From an uncultured Roseburia sp. (GTDB lineage Bacteria > Bacillota > Clostridia > Lachnospirales > Lachnospiraceae): a DNA stretch of 64,000 nt. Positions 34,963-44,119 of the stretch are shown here, piece by piece. The notes beneath the pieces were generated by a model. That model did not search any database. It was not told where the DNA came from and saw only the letters and a list, made by a program, of their open reading frames with translations. Where the stretch lies: assembly GCA_934309475.1 (NCBI GenBank), contig CAKRDK010000004.1, forward strand, positions 68,820 to 132,819. Direction: 5' to 3'. A program made the position numbers and the translations under genes. Each line of letters begins with the position of its first letter. Within the stretch, counting starts at the first letter, position 1.

Positions 34963-37041
34963 ATGGCAAATAAACGTGGAAGTCTTTCAATTGATAGTGA
35001 TAACCTGTTTCCGATTATTAAAAAATGGTTATATTCTGACCACGATATCTTCTATCGTGAGTTAATTTCAAATGGCTGTGATGCGATTACAAAATTAGAG
35101 AAGCTTGATATGATGGGTGAATACCAGCTTCCTGCTGATTATAAAAAGAAAATTGAGGTTATCGTCAATCCGGAAGAGAAAACTTTAAAATTTATTGATA
35201 ACGGTCTCGGAATGACCGCTGACGAAGTCGAAGAATACATCTGTCAGATTGCTTTCTCCGGTGCAACAGATTTCATCGAGAAATACAAAGACAAGGCAAA
35301 TGACGACCAGATTATAGGTCACTTCGGACTTGGTTTCTACTCTGCATTCATGGTTGCAGATCAGGTTACCATCGACACCTTATCTTACAAAGAAGGTTCT
35401 ACACCGGTTCACTGGACTTGTGACGGCGGAACCGATTACACCTTAGAGGATGGTTCTAAGACAACCATCGGTACTGAGATTACCTTATATTTAAACGAGG
35501 ATTGCTTAGAATTTGCAAATGAATACCGTGCAAGAGAAGTCATCCAGAAATACTGCTCTTTCATGCCGACACCAATCTTTTTGAGCAATGCCAACGCAGA
35601 GACCCAGTATGAGACGATCGACGTGGCAGACAAGCTTGAGACTGATACTGTCGTAGAAGAGATTCACGAAGAAGCCAAGATGGAAGAGAAAGAAAACGAG
35701 AATGGCGAAAAAGAAATGGTCGAAGTTTCTCCGTCCAAAGATCAGTTGAAAATTGTGAAACGTCCGGTTGCCCTCAACGATACGAATCCACTTTGGGCAA
35801 AGAACCCGAAAGACTGTACGGATGAAGAATACAAGGAATTTTACCGCAAAGTCTTCTTAGACTATAAGGAGCCACTGTTCTGGATTCATTTGAACATGGA
35901 TTATCCGTTTAACTTAAAAGGTATCCTGTACTTCCCGAAAATCAATACCGAGTACGATTCCATCGAGGGTACAATCAAATTATACAACAATCAGGTGTTC
36001 ATCGCTGATAACATCAAAGAAGTCATTCCGGAATTCTTAATGTTATTAAAAGGTGTCATCGACTGTCCTGACCTTCCTTTGAACGTATCCCGTTCCGCAT
36101 TACAGAATGATGGATTTGTAAAGAAGATTTCCGATTACATTACCAAGAAAGTGGCAGACAAGCTCATCGGTATGTGCAAGACCGACAAAGAATCTTATGA
36201 AAAATACTGGGACGACATCAGCCCATTCATCAAATTCGGCTGCTTAAAAGACAATAAGTTCTGCGATAAGATGAACGATTACATCCTCTTTAAGAACTTA
36301 GACGACAAGTACCTCACTCTTCCAGAACTTCTTATCAAAGAAGAGGAAAAAGACGGTGAGAATACCGATGAAGAAAAGAAAGAGACAGAAAACACAGCAG
36401 ACAATGCAGACGCTCAGGAAGAAAAAGATGACCGTAAAGTTGTCTACTATGTAACCGATAAGGTTCAGCAGGGACAGTACATCAAATTATTCAAGGAACA
36501 GAATATGGATGCTGTCATTTTAGACCACAACATCGATACTTCGTTCATCTCCCAGCTTGAACAGCGCAACGAGCACTACAAATTCATGCGTATCGACGCT
36601 GACTTAACCGAGTCCTTAAAAGAAGAGACAAACGAGGAAGATTTAAAAGCTGAGACAGATGCTTTAACCGAAACATTCCGCAAAGCATTGAACAACGACA
36701 AGCTTGTTGTAAAAGTAGAGAAATTAAAGAACGAAAACATTTCTTCCTTGATTACACTCTCCGAAGAGGGAAGACGTATGCAGGATATGATGAAGATGTA
36801 TGCCATGAACGGAATGGGTGGGCTTGATATGTCCATGTTCGGCGGTGACCAGACCCTGACCTTAAATGCCAACAACAAACTTGTTCAGTACATCTTTGAA
36901 CATAAGGATTCTGAACATGTTCCAATGTTCTGCGAACAGCTCTACGATTTAGCTGTCCTGACAAACCAGCCATTATCTGTAGATGCAATGACAAAATTCG
37001 TTTCTCGAAGCAATGAGATTATGATGTTACTTGCAAAATAA
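34963..37041 (+). CDS. htpG: HtpG, Hsp90-family chaperone with charged insertions
   Basis: A 692-residue Hsp90, longer than E. coli HtpG (624). The N-terminal GHKL ATPase has IFYRELISNGCDA, IDNGLGM and GHFGLGFYSAF. The middle domain has NPLWAKNPKDCTDEEY and LPLNVSRSALQ. The C-terminal dimerisation part is shorter than usual but present. Two Glu/Lys-rich insertions occur, one near residues 225-255 between N and middle domains, where eukaryotic Hsp90 has its charged linker, and one near 460-490. ATG 34963 is chosen because AAAGGAG lies nine bases upstream and because the promoter -10 would fall inside the longer reading from 34900. Control by HrcA is expected from CIRCE. Confidence 0.93.
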   Translation: MANKRGSLSIDSDNLFPIIKKWLYSDHDIFYRELISNGCDAITKLEKLDMMGEYQLPADYKKKIEVIVNPEEKTLKFIDNGLGMTADEVEEYICQIAFSGATDFIEKYKDKANDDQIIGHFGLGFYSAFMVADQVTIDTLSYKEGSTPVHWTCDGGTDYTLEDGSKTTIGTEITLYLNEDCLEFANEYRAREVIQKYCSFMPTPIFLSNANAETQYETIDVADKLETDTVVEEIHEEAKMEEKENENGEKEMVEVSPSKDQLKIVKRPVALNDTNPLWAKNPKDCTDEEYKEFYRKVFLDYKEPLFWIHLNMDYPFNLKGILYFPKINTEYDSIEGTIKLYNNQVFIADNIKEVIPEFLMLLKGVIDCPDLPLNVSRSALQNDGFVKKISDYITKKVADKLIGMCKTDKESYEKYWDDISPFIKFGCLKDNKFCDKMNDYILFKNLDDKYLTLPELLIKEEEKDGENTDEEKKETENTADNADAQEEKDDRKVVYYVTDKVQQGQYIKLFKEQNMDAVILDHNIDTSFISQLEQRNEHYKFMRIDADLTESLKEETNEEDLKAETDALTETFRKALNNDKLVVKVEKLKNENISSLITLSEEGRRMQDMMKMYAMNGMGGLDMSMFGGDQTLTLNANNKLVQYIFEHKDSEHVPMFCEQLYDLAVLTNQPLSVDAMTKFVSRSNEIMMLLAK

Positions 37042-37069
37042 AGATTGCGCAATAGCGTTTTTCTAACAC

Positions 37070-37108
37070 AAAAATAGCTCAGACCTTAAAGGTTTGAGCT
37101 ATTTTTTA
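37070..37108. terminator. Bidirectional terminator between htpG and the chemoreceptor gene
   Basis: AAATAGCTCAGACCTT pairs with AGGTTTGAGCTATTT, flanked by A and T runs on both sides. It serves both convergent genes. Confidence 0.85.
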
Positions 37109-37118
37109 TATATGTATT

Positions 37119-38858
37119 CTACTCTAACTTAAATTTGCTTACTTCTTCACTTAAGCACTCTGCGATGCTCTTATTTCCACTTGCCTGTTTTTCAATATCA
37201 CTGACATTCTCTGTCAGGCCAACCGACATTTCTGAAATATTGGCAACACCTTTTGCACTCTCCTCCACCGCTGTATTCACGGAATTCACGGCTTCCCGGA
37301 TATGCTCCATATTTTTCTTAAGGGCATTGGACGCATTGGCAAATTCCTGCATGGTGTTGTTCATATCACTTGCACTCTGGTGATAATTTTCCGCCGTTTC
37401 TAACATGCCGCGGTAACCGCCCATCGCAGTCTCCTCCAAAAAGCGGACCATCTGTTCCGCCTCGTCCGCAAGTTCATTTACTGATGTAATTACATCCACA
37501 CTTACCTTTTTGATGCGGGCTGCTGCCTCTGCAGAGTTGCTTGCAAGTTTTCCAATCTCATCTGCCACAACTGCAAATCCTCTTCCTGCTTCCCCGGCTC
37601 TTGCCGCCTCTATGGAAGCATTCAACGCAAGGAGATTCGTCTGCTCGGTAATACTGATAATATTAGCCGTCAATCCATCAATCTCTTCCACTGCCTTCGA
37701 TTTTTCAATCTTGCCATTCACAATCTCTGCCATCTGGCGGGCTTCTTCTAACGCCTGATTCTGCGCTTCCTCCGCCTCGTTATGCACCTGTTTTGCCTCT
37801 GCGGAAATCTGCTCGGAATGTGCTTCCTTGTTCTGTGCCTGCGCTGTAATCTGTTCGATGGATGCAAATGCTTCCTCAATGGAACTGTTAATCTGGTTTA
37901 AAGAAGCCGTTGTCTCCTCCATCGCTGCATTCATCTGCTGCATCGTCGCAGAAACATCTGTGATGCTCGACTCCGCACCGGATAAATTCGTTGCAACATT
38001 GACCACAGAATGATTTAATTCCACGGAATTCTTTGAGATATTTAACATAATCGCCCGGATATAATTTAACAACTCATTGATGTTATCGGCAACTAATTCC
38101 AGTTCGTCACCGGTTCTGATATCCAGTTTCTGCGTCAGGTCGCCCTCATTATGTACCAGTTCGTAGATTTTCTTTTCCACCGCATTGATACCGCGCATCA
38201 TTTTTGTAACGACAAGATATAACACGATAATTCCTGCCAGCAGACAAACTGCCGTAATGAACAGAATCCGGATTAACGTTCCATTCAGATTTTTCACGAT
38301 TCCGGATGCATCATAATCACATCCTAACACACAGGCAAGATTTCCCTCGGAATCGAGCACCGGCTGATAGACTGTAATCACAGAGCCATCCTTTGTGGTA
38401 TCAATTTTACCTGACACATACTCTTCTCCTGCAAACGCAGTTTCTATACCTTCCGGAGAAAAATCAATTTCTTCTCCCATGCTTCCTGACTCTTCCGTAT
38501 CATCCGCATCGATTCCATAATAGATCGTTCCGTCTTTTTCATAGAGCAGATACAAATACTTGCTGCCACAGATTTCACGGGTAGATTTCAAAGTCTCTAA
38601 TGTTGACGTATAAGCAAGCGATGATACTTTCATCGATGCCATATGCCCTAAGGAATCTCCGTTTAACTGGCTCACGGTAACCGTTGTCGCCGTTTTCGCC
38701 TGTTCGATTCCCAGTTCAATCAGGGATGACTGCATCCTCAGATATGCATTCGTTCCCATCGCCGCACACACAACTACAAAAATCGCAATTGCCGGTGCTA
38801 AAATTTTTACTTTGATACTCAATGTTCTTGGCTTTCTTTTACTTCCCTGTTTTGCCAT
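37119..38858 (-). CDS. Methyl-accepting chemotaxis protein
   Basis: A 579-residue chemoreceptor. Membrane helix 1 is about 19-42, an extracytoplasmic ligand domain of single-Cache type follows (about 43-190), helix 2 is about 190-212, then HAMP and the long coiled-coil signalling domain. The hairpin tip shows the conserved [18 protein letters not shown] pattern ([19 protein letters not shown]) and [12 protein letters not shown]. It reports to CheA/CheW and implies that the organism is motile. The ligand is unknown. It lies 47 bases after the ABC-F gene on the same strand and no separate promoter was recognised. Confidence 0.94.
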   Translation of the reverse strand: MAKQGSKRKPRTLSIKVKILAPAIAIFVVVCAAMGTNAYLRMQSSLIELGIEQAKTATTVTVSQLNGDSLGHMASMKVSSLAYTSTLETLKSTREICGSKYLYLLYEKDGTIYYGIDADDTEESGSMGEEIDFSPEGIETAFAGEEYVSGKIDTTKDGSVITVYQPVLDSEGNLACVLGCDYDASGIVKNLNGTLIRILFITAVCLLAGIIVLYLVVTKMMRGINAVEKKIYELVHNEGDLTQKLDIRTGDELELVADNINELLNYIRAIMLNISKNSVELNHSVVNVATNLSGAESSITDVSATMQQMNAAMEETTASLNQINSSIEEAFASIEQITAQAQNKEAHSEQISAEAKQVHNEAEEAQNQALEEARQMAEIVNGKIEKSKAVEEIDGLTANIISITEQTNLLALNASIEAARAGEAGRGFAVVADEIGKLASNSAEAAARIKKVSVDVITSVNELADEAEQMVRFLEETAMGGYRGMLETAENYHQSASDMNNTMQEFANASNALKKNMEHIREAVNSVNTAVEESAKGVANISEMSVGLTENVSDIEKQASGNKSIAECLSEEVSKFKLE

Positions 38859-38905
38859 GTTTCCTACTTCCTTTTTCTAAAATTTCCCCTTCGTATGGTA
38901 TACGG

Positions 38906-40462
38906 TTAAAATATTTTGGTTGTCCACTTCGAACAATCCCAGACATCGTTGACGATATCCTGATAAAATTCCGGCTCGTGGCAGATTAAAAGCACACTTC
39001 CACGGTACTCATTTAAGGCACGCTTTAGTTCTTCTTTTGCATCCACATCCAGATGGTTCGTCGGCTCATCTAAGAGCAGAATATTCGTCTCCTTGTTCAT
39101 CAGCTTGCACAGACGTACTTTCGCCTGCTCTCCACCACTTAACACTCTGACCTGGCTTTCAATGTGTTTTGTTGTAAGACCACATTTTGCCAGTGCAGAA
39201 CGCACCTCATACTGGGAAAAAGATGGAAACTCCTCCCAGATTTCTTCGATGCAGGTGTTTTTATTTTCCCCCTTCATCTCCTGCTCAAAATAGCCGATGG
39301 CAAGATTTTCTCCAAGTTCCACCGAGCCTTTTAATGCCGGAATGAGTCCTAAAATACTTTTTAACAGTGTTGTCTTACCGATTCCGTTCGCTCCGACTAA
39401 TGCAATTTTTTGTCCGCGCTCCATCGTAAGATTTAACGGTTTCGAGAGCGGCTCATCGTAACCGATGATAAGATCTTTTGTCTCAAATATGTATCTGCCC
39501 GGTGTCCGTCCTAATTGAAAATCAAATTCCGGCTTCGGACGTTCCGCCGCCAGTTCAATCACTTCCATTTTATCGAGCTTCTTCTGGCGTGACATCGCCA
39601 TATTTCTCGTGGAAACTCTCGCCTTATTTCTCGCAACGAAATCTTTCAACTCGCTGATTTCCTGCTGCTGTTTGCGGTAGGCAGCCTCTAATTGTGCTTT
39701 CTTTACCTCATAAACTTTCTGGAAATTATCGTAGTCGCCCACATAACGGTTCAGCTCCTGATTTTCCATATGGTAGATAATGTTAATAACATCGTTTAAG
39801 AATGGAATGTCGTGCGAAATCAAAATAAAAGCGTTCTCATACTCCTGCAGATACCGTTTCAGCCAGGCGATGTGCTCTGCATCTAAATAGTTTGTCGGCT
39901 CGTCTAATAACAGGATATCCGGTTTTTCTAACAGCAGTTTTGCAAGCAGAACCTTCATACGCTGTCCACCACTCAAATCGGTTACATCATGCTCTAAGCC
40001 TAACTCCAGCAATCCTAATGCGCGGGCAACTTCCTCCACCTTCGAGTCGATAATGTAAAAATCATGCATCGTCAGTGTATCCTGGATAACGCCCAATTCT
40101 TCCATCATCTCATCCATCTCTTCTGGTGACGCTTCCCCTAACGCATCACAGATTTGGTTCATTTTCTCTTCCATCTCAAACAAATAAGAAAATGCTGATT
40201 TTAAAACACTCTCAATCGTCATTCCCTTTGTCAGGGTGGAATGCTGGTCTAAATATCCAACCCGGACATTCTTTGCCCATTCTACCTTTCCTTCATCCGG
40301 CATCAGCTTTCCCGTCACAATGTTCATGAACGTTGACTTTCCCTCACCGTTTGCGCCGACTAACCCGATGTGTTCTCCCTTCAACAACCGGAAGGACACA
40401 TCATTAAAAATGGCTCTGTCCCCAAACCCGTGAGTCAGATGCTCTACATTTAAAATACTCAT
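38906..40462 (-). CDS. ABC-F family ATPase (YbiT/YkpA-like)
   Basis: A 518-residue protein with two ABC domains and no membrane segment. Domain 1: GANGEGKST, LSGGQRMKVLLAK and DEPTNYLD. Domain 2: GANGIGKTTLL, LSGGEQAKVRLCK and DEPTNHLD. A charged linker (about 240-305, REQ/K-rich) joins them, as in ribosome-binding ABC-F factors. Such proteins relieve stalled translation or protect ribosomes. Close relatives without known drug specificity are the likeliest match, so no resistance is claimed. The start overlaps the stop of a 59-residue ORF (ATGA). Confidence 0.92.
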   Translation of the reverse strand: MSILNVEHLTHGFGDRAIFNDVSFRLLKGEHIGLVGANGEGKSTFMNIVTGKLMPDEGKVEWAKNVRVGYLDQHSTLTKGMTIESVLKSAFSYLFEMEEKMNQICDALGEASPEEMDEMMEELGVIQDTLTMHDFYIIDSKVEEVARALGLLELGLEHDVTDLSGGQRMKVLLAKLLLEKPDILLLDEPTNYLDAEHIAWLKRYLQEYENAFILISHDIPFLNDVINIIYHMENQELNRYVGDYDNFQKVYEVKKAQLEAAYRKQQQEISELKDFVARNKARVSTRNMAMSRQKKLDKMEVIELAAERPKPEFDFQLGRTPGRYIFETKDLIIGYDEPLSKPLNLTMERGQKIALVGANGIGKTTLLKSILGLIPALKGSVELGENLAIGYFEQEMKGENKNTCIEEIWEEFPSFSQYEVRSALAKCGLTTKHIESQVRVLSGGEQAKVRLCKLMNKETNILLLDEPTNHLDVDAKEELKRALNEYRGSVLLICHEPEFYQDIVNDVWDCSKWTTKIF

Positions 40463-40638
40463 ATTGTTTTATTCCCTTTCTCTTCGCTCTCCTTTTTCGG
40501 TGGTTCATACCGGTAAACCTGCTGATAGCTTGTACGCTCGGAATCATCCTCCGCAACACGGTGCATCAGCCCGGTACAATCCATAGTCGATGCGGAATTT
40601 GCAAGAAAATCATAATCCCGCAGTGTCTTTTCTTTCAT
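40459..40638 (-). CDS. Small ORF of 59 residues translationally coupled to the ABC-F gene
   Basis: ATG 40638 has AAGGAG seven bases upstream. The frame ends in an ATGA overlap with the ABC-F start, so coupling is likely. The peptide is polar, with MKEKTLRDYDFLANSAS at the start and a basic, Pro-containing tail (YRYEPPKKES). It has no signal or membrane helix and I do not recognise it. Options: a small protein partner, or a leader peptide controlling ABC-F translation, as seen ahead of some ABC-F resistance genes, though those are usually shorter. Confidence 0.6.
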   Translation of the reverse strand: MKEKTLRDYDFLANSASTMDCTGLMHRVAEDDSERTSYQQVYRYEPPKKESEEKGNKTI

Positions 40639-40682
40639 GGGCAATCTCCTTTACGATACGATAGAAAAATTGCGTAACGCTT

Positions 40683-40711
40683 TATAAACTTAAATTTATG
40701 ATTTTGTGCAA
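40683..40711 (-). promoter_or_regulatory. Promoter of the small ORF-ABC-F unit
   Basis: On the minus strand, TTGCAC (40711-40706), a 17-base spacer and TTTATA (40688-40683), about 45 bases ahead of the small ORF. Confidence 0.55.
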
Positions 40712-40782
40712 TCTACTTGATGTATATCATTCGTTACACAATTCCTTCTATAGTATCTTCACCCACTTTAATTTTATACATT

Positions 40783-42150
40783 CTAGTGCTCCGCACTCTC
40801 ATATCCCAACATCTTCTCCGTCTTCTTATAGACATGGAAATACGCCGGGAACAGAAAGGCATCCGCAAAAATCCATGCAACCGGACTTGCAAAACAGGCA
40901 GCGCGGAATCCAAACAGCGGCACAAAAAGAAAGCCGACCAATGTTCTTGCCGCCATCTCACACACACCTGCTAAAATCGCAAATTTGCTGTATCCCATAC
41001 CCTGAATCAGGAAACGCACAATATTGACAAATGCAAGCGGAATGTAAAATGCACTGTTCCAGAATAAAAACTGTGCGGAATTGGCAATTACTTCCGGCGC
41101 ATCTCCGCTGACGAAAAAGGTTGACAGCTTTCCACCAAATAAGGTGAGCACAAGAAAAGCAAGAATAGAATAACCGATTCCAAGCATGGAACAGGATTTC
41201 AGTCCCTTTGAAATTCGGTCTAACTTCTTTGCTCCCACATTCTGTCCACCGTAAGTTGCCATTGTAGAACCTAAGGCATCAAACGGACAACAGAAAAACA
41301 TACTGATTTTGCTTCCTGCTGTCATGGACGCAACCGCATCCGATCCAAGTCCGTTGACCGCACTCTGTAAAATAACACTTCCGATTGCCGTGATAGAATA
41401 CTGCAATCCCATCGGGATGCCCATTCCACAGAGCGTTCCCATAAGAGCGGTATCCCACTCGCGTTCTTCTTTGGTCGTATGCAGAATTTCAAAATGATGC
41501 TTGCTGTAAAACAGACATCCAATGCCGGACACTCCCTGTGCAATTACCGTTGCAAGTGCCGCACCCATCACACCTAATTTAAAGCAGATAATAAAGGTCA
41601 GATCCAAAATAATATTCAACACAGAGGACAGCACCAGAAAATAAACCGGCGTCTTGCTGTCGCCCATAGAACGGATGACACCCGATACCATATTATAAAG
41701 ATAGGTAACCGGGATTCCCAAAAATATAATCACGATATAAGAATAGGAATCATTCATGATATTTTCAGGTGTCTGCATGATTCTTAAAATCGGACGGCAG
41801 AAAACAACCGTCACAATCGTCATAATCACCGCAAAAATTGCAGACAGATAAACTGCGTTCATCATAAACTTACGCATCCCGCTGTAGTCTGCCGCACCGA
41901 ATTTGTGGGCAAGCGGAATCGCAAATCCATTGCAGACTCCCATACAGAATCCGATAATCAAAAAGTTTAAAGACCCGGTTGCTCCCACTGCCGCTAAAGC
42001 ATCTACACCTAAATAACGTCCAACAATCAGCGTATCCACCAGATTATAAAACTGCTGAAAAAGGAACCCGAATAAAAGAGGTACGGAAAACCCTAAAATC
42101 AGCTTCATCGGGGAACCGTTTGTCATATCTTTTGTTACACTCTTTGCCAT
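40783..42150 (-). CDS. MATE family multidrug/toxin exporter
   Basis: A 455-residue protein with about 12 membrane helices in two halves. The start MAKSVTKDMTNGSPMKLIL, then FQQFYNLVDTLIVGRYLG and GYAVALPLA-like loops, and SGVIRSMGDSKTPVYF in the first half are typical of MATE (DinF/NorM-like) transporters. They export cationic compounds with Na+ or H+ antiport. The substrate is unknown. It is the last gene of the repair/nucleotide unit, 21 bases after the PPIase gene. Confidence 0.9.
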   Translation of the reverse strand: MAKSVTKDMTNGSPMKLILGFSVPLLFGFLFQQFYNLVDTLIVGRYLGVDALAAVGATGSLNFLIIGFCMGVCNGFAIPLAHKFGAADYSGMRKFMMNAVYLSAIFAVIMTIVTVVFCRPILRIMQTPENIMNDSYSYIVIIFLGIPVTYLYNMVSGVIRSMGDSKTPVYFLVLSSVLNIILDLTFIICFKLGVMGAALATVIAQGVSGIGCLFYSKHHFEILHTTKEEREWDTALMGTLCGMGIPMGLQYSITAIGSVILQSAVNGLGSDAVASMTAGSKISMFFCCPFDALGSTMATYGGQNVGAKKLDRISKGLKSCSMLGIGYSILAFLVLTLFGGKLSTFFVSGDAPEVIANSAQFLFWNSAFYIPLAFVNIVRFLIQGMGYSKFAILAGVCEMAARTLVGFLFVPLFGFRAACFASPVAWIFADAFLFPAYFHVYKKTEKMLGYESAEH

Positions 42151-42171
42151 GTGAAACCTCCTATCCGCAAG

Positions 42172-43176
42172 CTATGACTCGCTGCAATAAGTATCATAAA
42201 TCTCAAAAAAACGGTTCGTTGTAATATCCGAATCCGTGTCCACTTCCACTGCATCCCATGCCTTTACGTTAAAATAGGACTTCTGCTTCTCGATAAATTC
42301 CTCATAGATATCGTCAAATGCCTCTTTCTCACGTTTCTGCACAATATTAATCTTATTGGCATCCGTCAGTTCCTCGTTGTACTTATTCAGGCACTTGATA
42401 AAATAATAACCATCATCCGTCGTTATCATCCCGGAAATCTCATTATCGTCTAAGCGGAACGCCTCATCTTCCACCTCTTTTGGCATATCATCACGTGCAA
42501 TGGTAATCTCAATCGCCGATGCCTCATTGTAATTATTGGCAACCGATGCAAAATCCTCTCCTGCTGCAAGCTTCTCTGCAACTTCCGATGCCTTCGTCTC
42601 ATCCGTCACATAAATCTGCATCGCCTCCATCACACGTGCTTCATCGTCACTCACTTCTTCATTCACGCTTCCGGTCAGAGACTGATAAAGTTTCTGCGCT
42701 AATGCATAATGCTCATAATAAGTCACAATATCACCGGATGTCACACCCATATAAGAAATCTCTTTCTTTCCAAGCGTATCATAATATGCCTTTGCCGCCT
42801 CAGAAATCTGCTCTTTTTCTTTATCGGATAACGTAATTCCCTGATCTTCTGCCAGCAAATCCATCGCAATAATCTGTGAAAGCTTCGAAATCGTCACATC
42901 CTTCACGTAAGACTCTAACGAATTCTCCCCAAAATCTTCCTCCCACAAATCAATCCCGTAAGCGGAACCATAGATATTCTGGTAATTTGCCAGATAAACC
43001 TTTGCCTCCGTCATGGAACATGTCATGGTTCCAATTCGAAATGCCTGCTTGCTGTTTAGACTTTTCGACACAACTATATCTGTATTCCTAACTTGGCAGC
43101 CGGAGAGCAGGCACATCGCTGCTAACCCTGCTGCCAAAAGACTTTTTCCTCTTCTTCTCATGTAGTCACCACTCAT
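42172..43176 (-). CDS. Lipoprotein peptidyl-prolyl isomerase (PrsA/SurA-like)
   Basis: A 334-residue lipoprotein with a signal ending in LLSGC (Cys27). The N-terminal helical region (about 50-170) resembles the SurA/PrsA chaperone domain, and residues about 185-280 look like a parvulin domain (AMQIYVTDETKASEVAEKL, GEDFASVANNYNEAS, IKCLNKYNEEL), though divergent. It would fold secreted proteins outside the membrane. Catalytic activity is uncertain because canonical parvulin histidines are not obvious. ATG 43176 has AGGAA upstream. ATG 43161 is an alternative. Confidence 0.8.
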   Translation of the reverse strand: MSGDYMRRRGKSLLAAGLAAMCLLSGCQVRNTDIVVSKSLNSKQAFRIGTMTCSMTEAKVYLANYQNIYGSAYGIDLWEEDFGENSLESYVKDVTISKLSQIIAMDLLAEDQGITLSDKEKEQISEAAKAYYDTLGKKEISYMGVTSGDIVTYYEHYALAQKLYQSLTGSVNEEVSDDEARVMEAMQIYVTDETKASEVAEKLAAGEDFASVANNYNEASAIEITIARDDMPKEVEDEAFRLDDNEISGMITTDDGYYFIKCLNKYNEELTDANKINIVQKREKEAFDDIYEEFIEKQKSYFNVKAWDAVEVDTDSDITTNRFFEIYDTYCSES

Positions 43177-43201
43177 TTATCTTCCTAATCTTGTGTACAT
43201 T

Positions 43202-43465
43202 CTATGCTTCCACAATCAGGTATCTTCCATCCGGCAGTGCAAAAACTTCACTTGCCTCCTCGATTTCTTTTAAACTCATACCTGCAATATCTGCGCCCTC
43301 TTCTTCAAAGTAAGCCTTTACCTCTTTTATGTTCTTGCAGACAACTGCCATACAGTCCTCTAAAAATGCCTCTGCCTCCTCCGGTGTCTCCGCAATCACC
43401 TCAGGCAAAAGTTTTAACTGATTCTTTAAAAATGCCTGAACGCAAACCTCATCATATTCCTGCAT
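43202..43465 (-). CDS. Small acidic protein of unknown function, 87 residues
   Basis: Not recognised. Mostly helical and very acidic, with VIAETPEEAEAFLEDCMAVV and VKAYFEEEGADIAGMS, ending in ALPDGRYLIVEA. There is no signal or membrane segment. ATG 43465 is favoured because GAGG lies nine bases upstream. ATG 43474 directly abuts that site. It lies between maf and the PPIase gene with gaps of about 25 bases, so it is co-transcribed with them. Confidence 0.7.
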   Translation of the reverse strand: MQEYDEVCVQAFLKNQLKLLPEVIAETPEEAEAFLEDCMAVVCKNIKEVKAYFEEEGADIAGMSLKEIEEASEVFALPDGRYLIVEA

Positions 43466-43492
43466 CCTATTCATCCTCACTTTTCTAAATTT

Positions 43493-44119
43493 CTACCATG
43501 TATACAAATCAATTCCAAGCTTTTGTAACTCTCTATAGATTCTTGAAACAGGGAGTCCTACAACATTATTATAGTCGCCTTCGATTTTGTCAATATAAAT
43601 CGCACATTTTCCCTGAATTCCGTATGCACCTGCCTTATCCATCGGCTCCTGTGTGGCAACATAGCGCTTAATTTCCGTATCCGTCATATCCTTCATAAAA
43701 ACTTTTGTCGTCTCGTGAAAAACATGCTCACCCATTTTGCCGGATTTATCGATAAAAAGCAACGTCACTCCGGTGTATACCTCGTGTGCTTTCCCGGACA
43801 GCAGCCGGAGCATGCGGCATGCATCCGCTTCGTCCTTCGGCTTTCCTAAAATCTGTGTTCCTGCCGCAACCACAGTATCTGCGCCAATCACCATGATATC
43901 CTGTGGTGTCATCAGTTCCTGGTGCGCCTCCCCGTAGGAAGATACCATGACTGCAATTTCCTCTGCCTTCTGTTTCGAGAGTTCCTCCACCACCTCGGCA
44001 GGGTTGCTTTTTGTCATCTTTTCCTCTCCCTTTGCAGGACATATTTCAAATTCGATTCCAATCTGTTCTAACAGTTCTTTTCTCCTCGGTGAACCCGAAG
44101 CTAATATAACCTGGCTCAT
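43493..44119 (-). CDS. maf: Maf-family nucleotide pyrophosphatase
   Basis: A 208-residue Maf/YhdE-type protein. Seen: ILASGSPRRKELL at residues 5-17, VIGADTVVAAG with the acidic catalytic pair, EVYTGVTLL, KAGAYGIQGK and the YNNVVGLPV signature. The family hydrolyses dTTP, UTP and modified nucleotides, keeping them out of nucleic acid, and has been linked to septum inhibition. The start overlaps the addA stop by four bases (ATGA). Confidence 0.94.
   Translation of the reverse strand: MSQVILASGSPRRKELLEQIGIEFEICPAKGEEKMTKSNPAEVVEELSKQKAEEIAVMVSSYGEAHQELMTPQDIMVIGADTVVAAGTQILGKPKDEADACRMLRLLSGKAHEVYTGVTLLFIDKSGKMGEHVFHETTKVFMKDMTDTEIKRYVATQEPMDKAGAYGIQGKCAIYIDKIEGDYNNVVGLPVSRIYRELQKLGIDLYTW

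Noticed and set aside
38859..38930. Sigma-28 promoter for the chemoreceptor gene
   Set aside because: A TTTTAACCG stretch is present, but no GCCGATAT-like element stands at the right distance.
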